Below, in pieces: positions 1-7,228 of a stretch of 64,000 nt of DNA. The notes under the pieces were generated by a model. It was not told the DNA's origin. It searched no databases and saw nothing but the letters and a program-made list of their open reading frames with translations. Both the position numbers and the translations under genes were made by a program. Origin of the DNA: G963666705 sp963666705 (GTDB lineage Bacteria; Pseudomonadota; Alphaproteobacteria; CADEGL01); contig CAXXKO010000022.1 in assembly GCA_963666705.2 (NCBI GenBank), positions 237,696-301,695 of the forward strand, given 5' to 3'. Each line of letters opens with the position of its first letter. Positions within the stretch are counted from its first letter, which is position 1.

Positions 1-120
1 ACCCGTGCGTACAACTCCACCCGATACATCCCCCCCCGCCTTCCAGTCAGAGCAACCCTGACAGAAGGCTATACGCGGTCCCATTTTGGTCCGCCGCAGC
101 CGGATCGACCGGCCGCTTCA

Positions 121-486
121 GTGGGGGATTATTGCTCTGCCGTTCTCAAGCTCGTTCTCGAGAACGTCGATTTCTCGGTTCATTTAGGTCAAAGGTTCGA
201 GTTGGAGCCGAAGACCGATATAGAGCGGCTTGTGGACGAGGTATTGCACTGGCAAGCGGGCAGCATGCGGATCCGACTGGGCGATTGGCTCTATGGCGAG
301 AATGAGTTGATCAACGCAAGCTCACGCGCGGTCATTTCCTTACTATTCGAGGAATACGGCGCCGATCCAGACAAGATCCCGGACCACATCAAAGAGATGC
401 TCAAGGCGGGATTGGAAGGCCCTTACGTACACGCGGATTGCGCGCTTGTGCGCGCGGTGGCCTTCGATTGGCACAAGAAACCGTGA
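121..486 (+). pseudogene. 5'-truncated copy of the small membrane-protein family (module A)
   Basis: The 121 residues match the C-terminal two thirds of the proteins at 4223-4783 and 5086-5643: the shared landmarks are a D-x-E-R-L-x-D-x-V-L-x-W-Q-A-G stretch, GDWLYGE, D-K-I-P-D-H-I-K-E-M, and the end motif G-P-Y-V-H-x-D-C-x-L-x-x-A-V-A-F-D-W-H. The N-terminal membrane span and the C-Y-D-G-D segment of the relatives are missing, and bases 1-120 do not match the corresponding upstream DNA of the other copies. The GTG at 121 is only the first available start, with no convincing ribosome site. It is best read as a remnant of a duplicated gene. Function unknown. Confidence 0.6.
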
Positions 487-523
487 GCGCGAGGGGGCCG
501 CTTCCCGGCTCCGTTGGCATTGG

Positions 524-628
524 ATACGGGGTTGCGGCCTCGTGCTCGACGCCGACCGACAGGCAGGCCCGCGCGACGTAGCGGCGGTCACCGAAGCGTT
601 GCGGGCCACCGGGTTCCTCCCAGTTTAA
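524..628 (+). pseudogene. N-terminal remnant of peptidoglycan-binding-like protein (module A)
   Basis: The stretch just after the truncated membrane-protein copy translates to a segment ending V-T-E-A-L-R-A-T-G-F-L-P. It is almost the same DNA as 5660-5790, where it leads into a peptidoglycan-binding-1-like segment. Here the reading is cut off after the F-L-P by the TTTAATGGGGACAG repeats and the IS1595-type element. The continuation of the same kind of protein may be the EHVW-domain fragment on the far side of the element (1801-2205). Inference: one gene split by insertion and deletion. Confidence 0.45.
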
Positions 629-664
629 TGGGGACAGAGTTTAATGAAAGTTTAATGGGGACAG
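623..664 (+). repeat. Two direct copies of a GTTTAATGGGGACAG motif
   Basis: GTTTAATGGGGACAG occurs at 623-637 and 650-664, with a partial copy (GTTTAATGAAAG) between them. A third copy (TAATGGGGACAG) sits at 4190-4201, also exactly at a junction where two module fragments are joined. The second copy runs into the outer inverted repeat of the IS1595 element. The motif therefore marks rearrangement or insertion points in this array; its origin is unknown. Confidence 0.6.
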
Positions 665-1807
665 TATATATTTTCCGCCGCAAGCACCGACAATAGTGGC
701 TATAAATATCGTCCCTATCCGGTTAATGCAGGTAGCGACCGAGTGTTCTTTATATGTTCGCTCTAAGGGTGTACTGTTCCCGCCTCTGAGGATTGGTCGG
801 GAGACAGGGCATGAGCGGCTTGTTGACGTTCCAAGAGCGCTACCGAGACGAGGAATCGTGCATCCTGGCCTTGGCGGATCGACGCTGGCCGTCTGGGTTT
901 GCGTGCGCCCGCTGCGGGCACCGGCGGGGCTATCGGCACAAGGCGCGGGCGCGCGTCTTCGAATGCGCGGCTTGCGGTCGTCAAGAGTCGGTGACGGCGG
1001 GAACCATCTTCCACCGCACCCGCACACCGTTGCCCAAATGGTTCCTGGCGGCGTGGTTGATGGGGCGGGACAAGCGCGGGGTCTCGGCCCTGTTCCTGGC
1101 GCGCGAGCTGGGGCTTCGCTATGAGACCGCATGGCTGATGGCTCACAAGCTGCGCCATGGCTTGGCGGAGCGGCCGGATGCGTTGCTGGACGGCATGGTC
1201 GAGGTCGATGAGAGCTACTACGGCGGGCGCGGCAAGCCCGAGAGCCGGGGCCGCGGGATGGCCAATGCCAACAAGAGCCTGCTCGTGCTGGCGGTGGAGA
1301 AGGTGGCGGTGGCGCCGGGCAAGGGGGTCGAGGGCAGCGGCTTCGTCGCCGGCCGGGCGCGGCTTGCCATCCTGCCCCGGGCCAATGCCGAGCAGCTCGG
1401 CGGCTTCGTGCGGGCCGCCGTGACGCCGGGCGCGCGCCTGCTGACCGACGATTTCAAGGGCTATGCCGGGCTCGGCGCCGTCTACCGGCACCAGCCCACC
1501 GTCCAAGGCCAAGGCAAGAACGCCGAGACGCAGATGCCGATCATCCACGTCCTGTTCAGCAACCTCAAGACCTGGCTCAACGGCACCTACCATGGCGTCA
1601 GCGCCAAGCACTTGCCGCGCTATGGCCGGGAATGGGCCTATCGCTTCAACCGCCGCCGGCGGATCGACGACCTCGGCGACTTCGTCCTGAGCCGCGCCAT
1701 GGCCCGGCCAACCATCACATACCGCCAGTTGATCCACGGCTTGCAACCCCAGGGAGCACGACCTGCCTTAACCGGATAGGGACGTTAAATATATACTGTC
1801 CTCATTA
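654..1807 (+). mobile_element. IS1595-family insertion sequence
   Basis: A transposase gene is enclosed by two nested inverted repeats. The inner pair is 710-732 and 1762-1784 (22 of 23 bases match; core CGTCCCTATCCGGTTAA). The outer pair is 654-673 and 1788-1807 (19 of 20 match; core GGACAGTATATATTT). The inner-to-outer spacing is 36 bases on the left but only 3 on the right, so one end seems to have gained sequence. I see no clean target duplication. The outer limits are uncertain; the inner pair could be the real element termini. Confidence 0.65.
811..1779 (+). CDS. IS1595-family (ISXO2-like) transposase
   Basis: A 322-residue transposase of the IS1595/ISXO2 family. Near residues 25-55 it has a zinc-ribbon with C-x2-C ... 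C-x2-C (CARCGHRRG, then CAACG), followed by the typical T-A-G-T-I-F-H-R-T-R-T-P-L-P-K-W segment and a DDE-type core starting at VEVDESYYGGR (first acidic residue within V-D-E). Further acidic residues follow in LLTDDFKGY and the C-terminal N-G-T-Y-H-G-V region. ATG at 811 is chosen because GGGAGA lies 7-10 bases upstream; a TTG at 793 would add six residues. The frame is intact, so the element may still be active. Confidence 0.85.
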   Translation: MSGLLTFQERYRDEESCILALADRRWPSGFACARCGHRRGYRHKARARVFECAACGRQESVTAGTIFHRTRTPLPKWFLAAWLMGRDKRGVSALFLARELGLRYETAWLMAHKLRHGLAERPDALLDGMVEVDESYYGGRGKPESRGRGMANANKSLLVLAVEKVAVAPGKGVEGSGFVAGRARLAILPRANAEQLGGFVRAAVTPGARLLTDDFKGYAGLGAVYRHQPTVQGQGKNAETQMPIIHVLFSNLKTWLNGTYHGVSAKHLPRYGREWAYRFNRRRRIDDLGDFVLSRAMARPTITYRQLIHGLQPQGARPALTG

Positions 1808-2205
1808 AATACAATGCGGGGTACTTCGAGGTCCTCGGGAATCTCGTGTTCCATGGTGAGATGGATGCGGTATTCGCCGTCGCCAAGACGCAGTTTATCT
1901 CCGAAGCGAAGCTGCGCGCCGAGCGACGGGGAGACCTGATCGTCATCACCGGCGAGGTCGAGCATGTCTGGAGCGATCCCTATAACTTCGAGAAGGGCGG
2001 CGACAGCTCGTACACCGACCTGGCGCGCACGGCGGAAGCCAGCGGGCGCGCACGCAGCTATCCCAGGGGCTCGGGGTGGACCCAATCGGTGCGGGGGACG
2101 GCGCGGATCGTGGACGGCAAGCTGACGGATTTCCGGCTCGAATGGGAGGATACCGGTGAAAGGGTGGATTGGCAGACTTGGACTAGGACCATGCCGAGCG
2201 GATAG
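1801..2205 (+). pseudogene. C-terminal part of EHVW-domain protein (module B)
   Basis: The open frame reads through from the right end of the IS1595 element with no good start of its own (a GTG at 1846 exists). Its recognisable part runs from S-E-A-K-L-R-A-E-R through VEHVWSDPYNF and G-S-G-W-T-Q-S-V-R to E-W-E-D-T-G-E-R-V-D-W. A paralogue lies at about 4789-5135. I do not recognise the domain. The last 50 bases overlap the start of the next gene in another frame, exactly as in the other copy. The IS insertion has removed or displaced the N-terminus, which in related modules begins with a peptidoglycan-binding-like segment. Possible role as an exported cell-wall-acting or toxin-like protein is speculation. 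Confidence 0.5.
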
Positions 2206-2625
2206 ATGGAGGCTGGTTGCCTGCTCCATCGTGGCGGCGGCGATTTTTCTGGCCCTCTTCATAACGATCTATCTGCCCATCGTGCCGTTCCGCGCGCCCT
2301 GTTATGACGGCGATTTCAGGACCGTTCCGGGCACGATCGTCAATCCCTACAAGCGCGCCTTGCTGAAGTATTTTCGCCAGCTTGCCGTCGACCACAGCGT
2401 CCACTACGGGGCGCTGCCGGCGCTGGGGCCGGCCAAGGAGCCGGAGACGGTGTTCGGCGAGATCGCCGACTGGCAGCAGGGCACCGTGCGGATCACGGTC
2501 TGGGACTGGCTCGATGACAACGATGCGGGGCAGGCGAGCACCTGGGCGATACTATCGCTCGTGTTCGAGGATTATGGCGCCGATCTGGAGGCAATCCCGG
2601 AACACGTCAAGGAGATACTCAAGGC

Positions 2626-3937
2626 CACTGCTGTCCGGTTAACTGAGCGGTGCTGGCTTTGAGAGCCAGGATTTCTGCGGGGTTTGAAGCGAAAATGCAT
2701 GGTGTCGATTTGAATTGGATGGAGCACTTTTCGGAGTTTCTCCGAGGAGATGCTCATGAACACCGGCAAGACCCTGTTCGCTCAGCTCATGGACTTCCTG
2801 CCATGGACTACTTTCACGCGGATCGTCGACCGGTATGGCGGCGATCACCGGGTCCGGACGCTTTCCTGCGCCGAGCAATACCGGTCCATGGCCTTCGCCC
2901 AGCTGACCTACCGGGAAAGCCTGCGCGACATCGAGACCTGCCTCTCGGTCCACGCATCGAAACTCTATCACATGGGCTTCCGCCAGCCGGTCCGGCGCTC
3001 GACGCTGGCCGATGCCAACGAAAGGCGCGACTGGCGTATCCATGCGGCGTTGGCCCAGCGGCTCATCACCCAGGCGAGGACGCTGTACGTCGACGAAGAA
3101 CTGGGGTTGGACCTGACCAATACCGTCTACGCCCTGGACTCGACGACCATCGCTCTGTGCCTGTCGGTCTTTCCGTGGGCGCACTTCCGCACCACCAAGG
3201 CGGCGGTGAAGATGCACACGCTGCTCGACCTGCGGGGCAACATTCCGAGTTTTATCCACATCTCGGATGGCAAGCTGCACGACGTTCATGCCCTCGATAT
3301 GCTCTTGCCGGAAGCCGGAGCCATCTACGTCGTGGATCGTGGCTACGTCGACTTTGCCCGCCTTTATGTGTTGCACCAAGCCGGGGCCTTCTTCGTCACG
3401 CGTGCCAAGTCGAACATCGATGCTCATCGCGTCTATTCGGCGCCGACGGATCGCTCGACCGGCATCATTTGCGACCAGACCATCTCCCTGGACGGCTTCT
3501 ACACCCGTCAGGATTACCCCGAACTTCTGCGGCGCATCCGCTTCAAGGACCCCGAGTCCGGCAAGACGCTGGTCTTCATCACCAACAACTTCTCGCTTCC
3601 GGCCGCCACCATCTGCGCGCTCTACAAAAGCCGCTGGCAGGTGGAACTCTTCTTCAAGTGGATCAAGCAGCATCTTCGGATCAAGCAGTTCTACGGCATG
3701 TCGGAGAACGCGGTGAAGACGCAGATCTGGATTGCCGTCTCGGTCTCGTCCTCGTCGCCATCGTCAAGAAGCGCCTCGACCTGGACGCCTCGCTCTACAC
3801 TTTGTTACAGATCCTCTCGGTGACCCTCTTCGAGAAAATGCCCATACATCAAGCACTTGCGGGAGACGAAAACAGATGCAACGCTTCGCAAATAACCAAC
3901 CAATTGAATTTATTCGATTTTTAACCGGACACTAGTG
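2626..3937 (+). mobile_element. IS4-family insertion sequence with 9-bp target duplication
   Basis: The element is about 1.31 kb. Its ends are 17-base inverted repeats at 2626-2642 and 3921-3937 (CACTGCTGTCCGGTTAA against CACTAGTGTCCGGTTAA, two mismatches). ACTCAAGGC is directly repeated at 2617-2625 and 3938-3946, which fits the target-duplication size usual for IS4 elements. It sits inside the small membrane-protein gene and carries one transposase gene that is now frameshifted. Confidence 0.9.
2756..3924 (+). pseudogene. IS4-family transposase, frameshifted near 3748
   Basis: The N-terminus (L-F-A-Q-L-M-D-F-L-P-W) and the core are typical of IS4-family transposases with an N-terminal DUF4372-type domain: Y-A-L-D-S-T-T-I for the first aspartate, YVVDRGYVDFARL for the second, and Y-K-S-R-W-Q-V-E-L-F-F-K-W-I-K for the Y-(2)-R-(3)-E-(6)-K signature. 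After I-W-I-A-V-S-V the frame is lost. The expected ending (V-L-V-A-I-V-K-K-R-L ... L-L-Q-I-L-S-V-T-L-F-E-K) continues one frame over to a TAA at 3922-3924, so one base is missing near 3748. ATG 2756 is preferred over 2750 because GAGGA sits 7 bases before it. Either inactivated or a sequence error. Confidence 0.8.
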
Positions 3938-4025
3938 ACTCAAGGCCGGTGTGAAAGGGCCATATGTGATGACCGACTGCGCCCTGGTACGCGCGGTCGC
4001 GGTGGAGTGGCGCGACAAGCCGTAA

Positions 4026-4192
4026 GGCGCGGGCCGTGGGCGCGCCGACCAGCGGCGAAGCGTCCCCCGCGCTCGAGGTGCCGCGCAAGCACCCACCGCA
4101 GCGTCGCGCCGCACGCCTTCCAGGACCGGGAGGGGCTGGTGGTGGACGGGTACGCCGCCCCGCGCGGTCCGACCGAGAGTGAGCTCGTCTAA
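4026..4192 (+). pseudogene. Peptidoglycan-binding-like remnant (module B)
   Basis: After the stop of the interrupted membrane-protein gene, one frame contains AFQDREGLVVDGYAAPRGP followed by TESEL, a peptidoglycan-binding-1-like signature nearly identical to the one at about 5850-5930. There is no start or full domain, and the reading ends at 4192 at a TAATGGGGACAG motif. Directly after this the DNA resumes inside the last codons of an EHVW-domain gene (AATGGGAGGACAG, compare 5073). The middle of that gene has therefore been deleted in this module. Confidence 0.5.
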
Positions 4193-4222
4193 TGGGGACA
4201 GGAGTTTAATGGGAGGACAGCG

Positions 4223-4783
4223 ATGAGGCTGTGGATTGGAAGACCTGGGAGCCGTCCAATCCATTGGATTAGACGGCTCGCCCGGCGCGCGATCTGGCCG
4301 TTCCTCTTTCTGCTCGTGGCCTTCTACGTGGTGCTGTTCGTTCCGATCATGCCGTATCGCGTTTCCTGCTACGACGGCGATACCTATTGGCTCGAAGAAA
4401 CGCCGGTCTACCCCTATACCGGCGCGCTGCTATGGGAGCTCGCTGTCTTGAAGGTCGATTACACGACGCATTTCGGGCCGCGTTACGTATGGAAGCCGAA
4501 GACCGACATGGAGCGGCTGGCCGATGATGTCCTGAACTGGCAGGCGGGCGTCATCCGGATCCGACTGGGTGATTGGCTCTATGGCGAGGACGAGTTGATT
4601 CTCGCAAACTCGCGCGCGGTCATTTCCCTGCTGTTCGAAGGCTACGGCGCTGATCCGGACAAGATTCCGAACCATATCAAGGAGTTGCTGGGGGGAGAAC
4701 TGGAAGGTCCTTACGTCCACGCCGATTGCGCGCTCGTGCGCGCGGTCGCGTTTGACTGGCACAGGAGGCCAATTTCGGAGTGA
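4223..4783 (+). CDS. Small one-span membrane protein, module family (intact copy C1)
   Basis: A 186-residue protein with a basic N-terminus, one strong membrane span at about residues 22-44 (I-W-P-F-L-F-L-L-V-A-F-Y-V-V-L-F-V), then a soluble acidic domain with C-Y-D-G-D-T, V-Y-P-Y, D-D-V-L-N-W-Q-A-G, GDWLYGEDEL, the D-P-D-K-I-P-N-H-I-K-E motif and a C-terminal D-W-H. Two cysteines are conserved across the family (C-Y-D-G-D and D-C-A-L-V-R). GGGAGGAC lies just before the ATG. The closest relatives are the neighbouring copies at 121, 2156 and 5086. I do not recognise the family; inner-membrane anchored with the C-terminal domain outside the cytoplasm is inference. It could be an immunity-like partner of the preceding gene, but no direct evidence supports this. 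Confidence 0.75.
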   Translation: MRLWIGRPGSRPIHWIRRLARRAIWPFLFLLVAFYVVLFVPIMPYRVSCYDGDTYWLEETPVYPYTGALLWELAVLKVDYTTHFGPRYVWKPKTDMERLADDVLNWQAGVIRIRLGDWLYGEDELILANSRAVISLLFEGYGADPDKIPNHIKELLGGELEGPYVHADCALVRAVAFDWHRRPISE

Positions 4784-4788
4784 CTTCC

Positions 4789-5135
4789 GAAGCGGGGCGC
4801 GGCTCGTCTCGGAGGCGAAGCCGCGGGCCGAGCGCCATGGCGACACGATCGTCATCACGGGCAAGGTCGAGCATGTCTGGAGCGACCCCTACGACTTCAT
4901 CGTGAAGACTCCGGAGGGCGAGAAGCCGTCCGGCGGGGCCGGCTCGGAATCCGCCGTCACGGCCGAGCGGACAGGATACGCAGAGCGGTACAATCGAGGC
5001 TCGGGCTGGACACAGACGGTGCGGATCACCATCCCGATCGTGGACGGGCGGCTGGGCACCCCTCGAGCCGAATGGGAGGACACCGATGAGGTTGTGGATT
5101 GGAAGACCTGGAAGCCGACCAAGCCGCTGGATTAG
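4789..5135 (+). pseudogene. N-terminally deleted EHVW-domain protein (module C)
   Basis: The frame begins inside the end of the preceding gene (TTG 4752 is the only start) and joins abruptly to L-V-S-E-A-K-P-R-A-E-R. It then follows the paralogue at 1801-2205 through VEHVWSDPYDF, G-S-G-W-T-Q-T-V-R-I and I-V-D-G-R-L to W-K-T-W-K-P. The peptidoglycan-binding-like N-terminus seen in other modules is absent, so this copy is probably a deletion product. The C-terminus overlaps the next gene by 50 bases. Domain function is not recognised. Confidence 0.5.
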
Positions 5136-5643
5136 GCGGCTTGTTCGGCGCGCGATCTGGCCGCTCCTGTTTCTGCTCGTGGCCCTCTATGCGGTGCTGT
5201 TCGTTCCGATGGTGCCGTTCCGCGTCCCTTGCTACGACGGCGATACCCGTTGGCTCGAAGGAACGCCCGTATACCCTTACAAGGGCGCGCTGCTGTGGAA
5301 GCTCGACGCTATGAAGATCGACTACTCGGCGCATTTCGGGTCGAGTTACGAATGGAAACAGAAGACAAGCTTGGAGCGGCTTGCCGATGACGTGCTGAAT
5401 TGGCAGGCGGGCACCATCCTGATCCGGTATCTCGACTGGCTCGACGACAACGACTTGGAAAACGCTAGCGCCAACGCCGTGAGCTCATTGCTGTTCGGCG
5501 GCTACGGCATCGATCCGGACGATATACCGGACCACATCAAGGAGATGGTGGAGGGGGGATTGACGAGACTGGAAGGACCATACGTGCATACGGACTGTGA
5601 GCTCACTCACGCGGTGGCCTTCGATTGGCACAAGACGCCGTGA
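5086..5643 (+). CDS. Small one-span membrane protein, module family (intact copy C2)
   Basis: A 185-residue protein collinear with the copy at 4223. It has a basic head, a membrane span at about residues 24-46 (A-I-W-P-L-L-F-L-L-V-A-L-Y-A-V-L-F-V), P-C-Y-D-G-D-T-R-W, D-D-V-L-N-W-Q-A-G-T-I, LDWLDDNDLENA, D-D-I-P-D-H-I-K-E-M, and ends near A-V-A-F-D-W-H-K-T-P. The first 50 bases overlap the EHVW-domain gene in another frame, with GGGAGGAC before the ATG, so translation of the two is probably coupled. The sequence differs enough from copy C1 to show that the duplication is not very recent. Function unknown. Confidence 0.75.
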   Translation: MRLWIGRPGSRPSRWIRRLVRRAIWPLLFLLVALYAVLFVPMVPFRVPCYDGDTRWLEGTPVYPYKGALLWKLDAMKIDYSAHFGSSYEWKQKTSLERLADDVLNWQAGTILIRYLDWLDDNDLENASANAVSSLLFGGYGIDPDDIPDHIKEMVEGGLTRLEGPYVHTDCELTHAVAFDWHKTP

Positions 5644-5950
5644 GCGCGAGGGGACCGCTTCCCGGCTTCGGTGGCGTTGGACACGGGGTTGCGGCCCCGC
5701 GCTCGACGCCGATCGATAGGCAGACCCCCGCGACGTGGAGACGATCACCGAAGCCCTGCGTGCCACCGGGTTCCTCCCCCACCCAGTGGGCGGCGGCCCG
5801 GCGGGCGGCGGCGCGGCGCCGAGCGAGGCCGAGGTGGGCGCCGCGCTGCGCGCCTTCCAGGACCGGGAGGGGCTGGCGGTTGACGGCCGCGCGTCGCCGC
5901 GCGGCCCGACCGAGAGCGAGCTCTCCAAGGCGGTGGATCGCGCTGCCGTG
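5644..5950 (+). pseudogene. Peptidoglycan-binding-like N-terminal segment (module C) with in-frame stop
   Basis: One frame reads T-E-A-L-R-A-T-G-F-L-P, a glycine-rich linker, then A-L-R-A-F-Q-D-R-E-G-L-A-V-D-G and G-P-T-E-S-E-L. This resembles a peptidoglycan-binding-1 domain (the usual F-Q-x3-G-L-x-V-D-G-x2-G-P-x-T pattern). Upstream, where module A has CAG after G-C-G-L-V-L-D-A-D-R, this copy has TAG at 5717-5719, so the longer frame is broken. After 5950 nothing matches the other modules. Likely the start of a lost EHVW-domain gene. Confidence 0.5.
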
Positions 5951-5993
5951 CTGGCGGCCCGGCCCAAGCGCACCGGCCCCATCCGCTTTGTAC

Positions 5994-6019
5994 CGATCGG
6001 TCTTGAGAAAGACCGATCG
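5994..6019. repeat. 11-bp perfect hairpin with GAGA loop
   Basis: CGATCGGTCTT at 5994-6004 pairs fully with AAGACCGATCG at 6009-6019 around a GAGA tetraloop of the stable GNRA type. It follows the last module fragment. There is no downstream T run. Possible transcript-stabilising or terminating structure. Confidence 0.6.
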
Positions 6020-6128
6020 TATGTTCCCTCAAACGCCGGGCGGCCGCGTCCGCGGCCTTGGCTTCTTGGTTCGCTCAAGCGCCGCTCAGGCTGGCCTCCC
6101 ATAAGCTCGGGCGCCCACGCGGCGCTTG

Positions 6129-6163
6129 CCAGACGGTGATGAGCCGGGCTCATCGCCGTCTGG
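6129..6163. repeat. 16-bp hairpin with 3-base loop
   Basis: CCAGACGGTGATGAGC (6129-6144) pairs with GCTCATCGCCGTCTGG (6148-6163) with one G-T wobble and a CGG loop. It lies between the convergent module array and the dehydrogenase gene, so a bidirectional terminator is the simplest reading. Confidence 0.6.
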
Positions 6164-6317
6164 TACTGGCACGCTCGGGGCCGAGAACGACCGGGAATCG
6201 CGGGGCATGGCGCGGGGCGGTGGGCGGATCACCAGTGAGGGCGGCGGCGTTCTTCCGCCGGGCGATGGAGGACGACCCCGGCGGCGGTCGGCGAAGGCGG
6301 GCGCCGGGCACGGCCGC

Positions 6318-7211
6318 TCAACCCCCCTTGGGGCGGAAGGCGACCCCGGCGGCGTCCTCGTAGAGGCGCGCGGTGACCAGGTTGCCCGCACCCTCGCCAT
6401 AGGCCGCGAGGGCCTCTTCGACGATTCCGGCCATCACGGGGAAGATGCGCATGGGCACGCCGAGCTCGCGCGCCATGGCCAGGCCGAGGCGCGCATCCTT
6501 GGCCACGAGGCCGATCGAGAAGGACGGGTCGTAGGTGGCGTCGAGGATCTTGGGGCCGTCGTTCTCGGCGATGAAGCTCGCCGCGTAGCCCGCATTGATG
6601 CCCTCGATCACCTGGGCCGGGTCGAGACCGGCGAGGGCGCCGAGGGTGAGCCCCTCGGCCAGGGCCGACTGGATGGTGAAGCAGAGCATGTTGGTGATGA
6701 GCTTCATGACCATGCCCGAGCCCAGCGGGCCCATGTGGAAGACGACGTCGGCGAGCCCGTCGAGCACCGGCTTGTAGCGCTGGAAATCCTCCGCCGCGGC
6801 GCCGACATAGAGGATCACGTGGCCCTCCCAGGCGGCATCGACCCCGCCGGTGCAGCCGGCCTCGATGGTTGCCGCGCCCTTCTCCGCGATGAGCGCCGCA
6901 AGTTGCTCGGTCTGGTGGCGGTCGGTCGTGCTCATGTCGATCCAGACCGCACCCGGGGCGATGCCGGCGGCGACGCCGTCCGGCCCCTCGACGACCGCGC
7001 GCACCTGGGGCGGGCCAGGCAGGGCCGTGACAACAGCATCGGCCCCGGCCGCCGCCGCGGCCGGCGTCTCCGCCCATTGCGCACCCTCGCCGATGACCCG
7101 CTCGGCCCGGGCGCGGTCGATATCGTGCACCGCCACGGCAATGCCCTTGGCCAGGAGGTTGTGGACGACCGGCTCGCCCAGATTGCCGATGCCGATGAAG
7201 CCTATGCGCAT
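6318..7211 (-). CDS. NAD(P)-dependent beta-hydroxyacid dehydrogenase (HIBADH family)
   Basis: A 297-residue member of the 3-hydroxyisobutyrate/6-phosphogluconate-type dehydrogenases. The N-terminal Rossmann motif is GFIGIGNLGEP, the substrate-binding region is E-A-G-C-T-G-G, and the catalytic lysine is in GMVMKLITNML (usually G-x3-K-x2-N-N). These enzymes oxidise beta-hydroxyacids with NAD or NADP in the cytoplasm; the substrate cannot be read from sequence. The usual S-G-G is replaced by T-G-G. It lies 17 bases after the M24-family gene on the same strand, so the two are probably co-transcribed. A second family member lies at 14000-14879. Confidence 0.85.
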   Translation of the reverse strand: MRIGFIGIGNLGEPVVHNLLAKGIAVAVHDIDRARAERVIGEGAQWAETPAAAAAGADAVVTALPGPPQVRAVVEGPDGVAAGIAPGAVWIDMSTTDRHQTEQLAALIAEKGAATIEAGCTGGVDAAWEGHVILYVGAAAEDFQRYKPVLDGLADVVFHMGPLGSGMVMKLITNMLCFTIQSALAEGLTLGALAGLDPAQVIEGINAGYAASFIAENDGPKILDATYDPSFSIGLVAKDARLGLAMARELGVPMRIFPVMAGIVEEALAAYGEGAGNLVTARLYEDAAGVAFRPKGG

Positions 7212-7228
7212 TTCCGGTCCTTTCACGC

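Larger units (their letters stand above)
2156..4025 (+). pseudogene. Small membrane-protein family gene interrupted by IS4 element (module B)
   Basis: The 5' part (2156-2625) encodes an N-terminal membrane span (A-A-A-I-F-L-A-L-F-I-T-I-Y-L), the P-C-Y-D-G-D motif, a W-Q-Q-G-T segment and E-H-V-K-E-I-L-K-A. The 3' part continues after the IS at 3938 as L-K-A-G-V-K-G-P-Y-V-M-T-D-C-A-L and stops at 4023-4025. Deleting the IS with one copy of the ACTCAAGGC target duplication restores one frame matching the intact relatives at 4223 and 5086. GTG at 2156 has GGGAGGA about 6 bases upstream. The gene was therefore intact until the insertion, and the break looks recent. Confidence 0.8.
5951..6317. other. 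Gene-free stretch with two strong hairpins
   Basis: No coding gene is convincing here. The stretch separates the module array (plus strand) from the minus-strand catabolic genes and contains two near-perfect inverted repeats listed separately. They lie between convergent transcription units, so they may act as terminators, but neither has a run of T. Confidence 0.6.

Noticed and set aside
3935..4192. An 85-residue plus-strand frame between the IS4 element and the next module as a new gene
   Set aside because: It mixes frames of the interrupted membrane-protein gene tail and the peptidoglycan-binding-like remnant, both explained as pseudogene parts.
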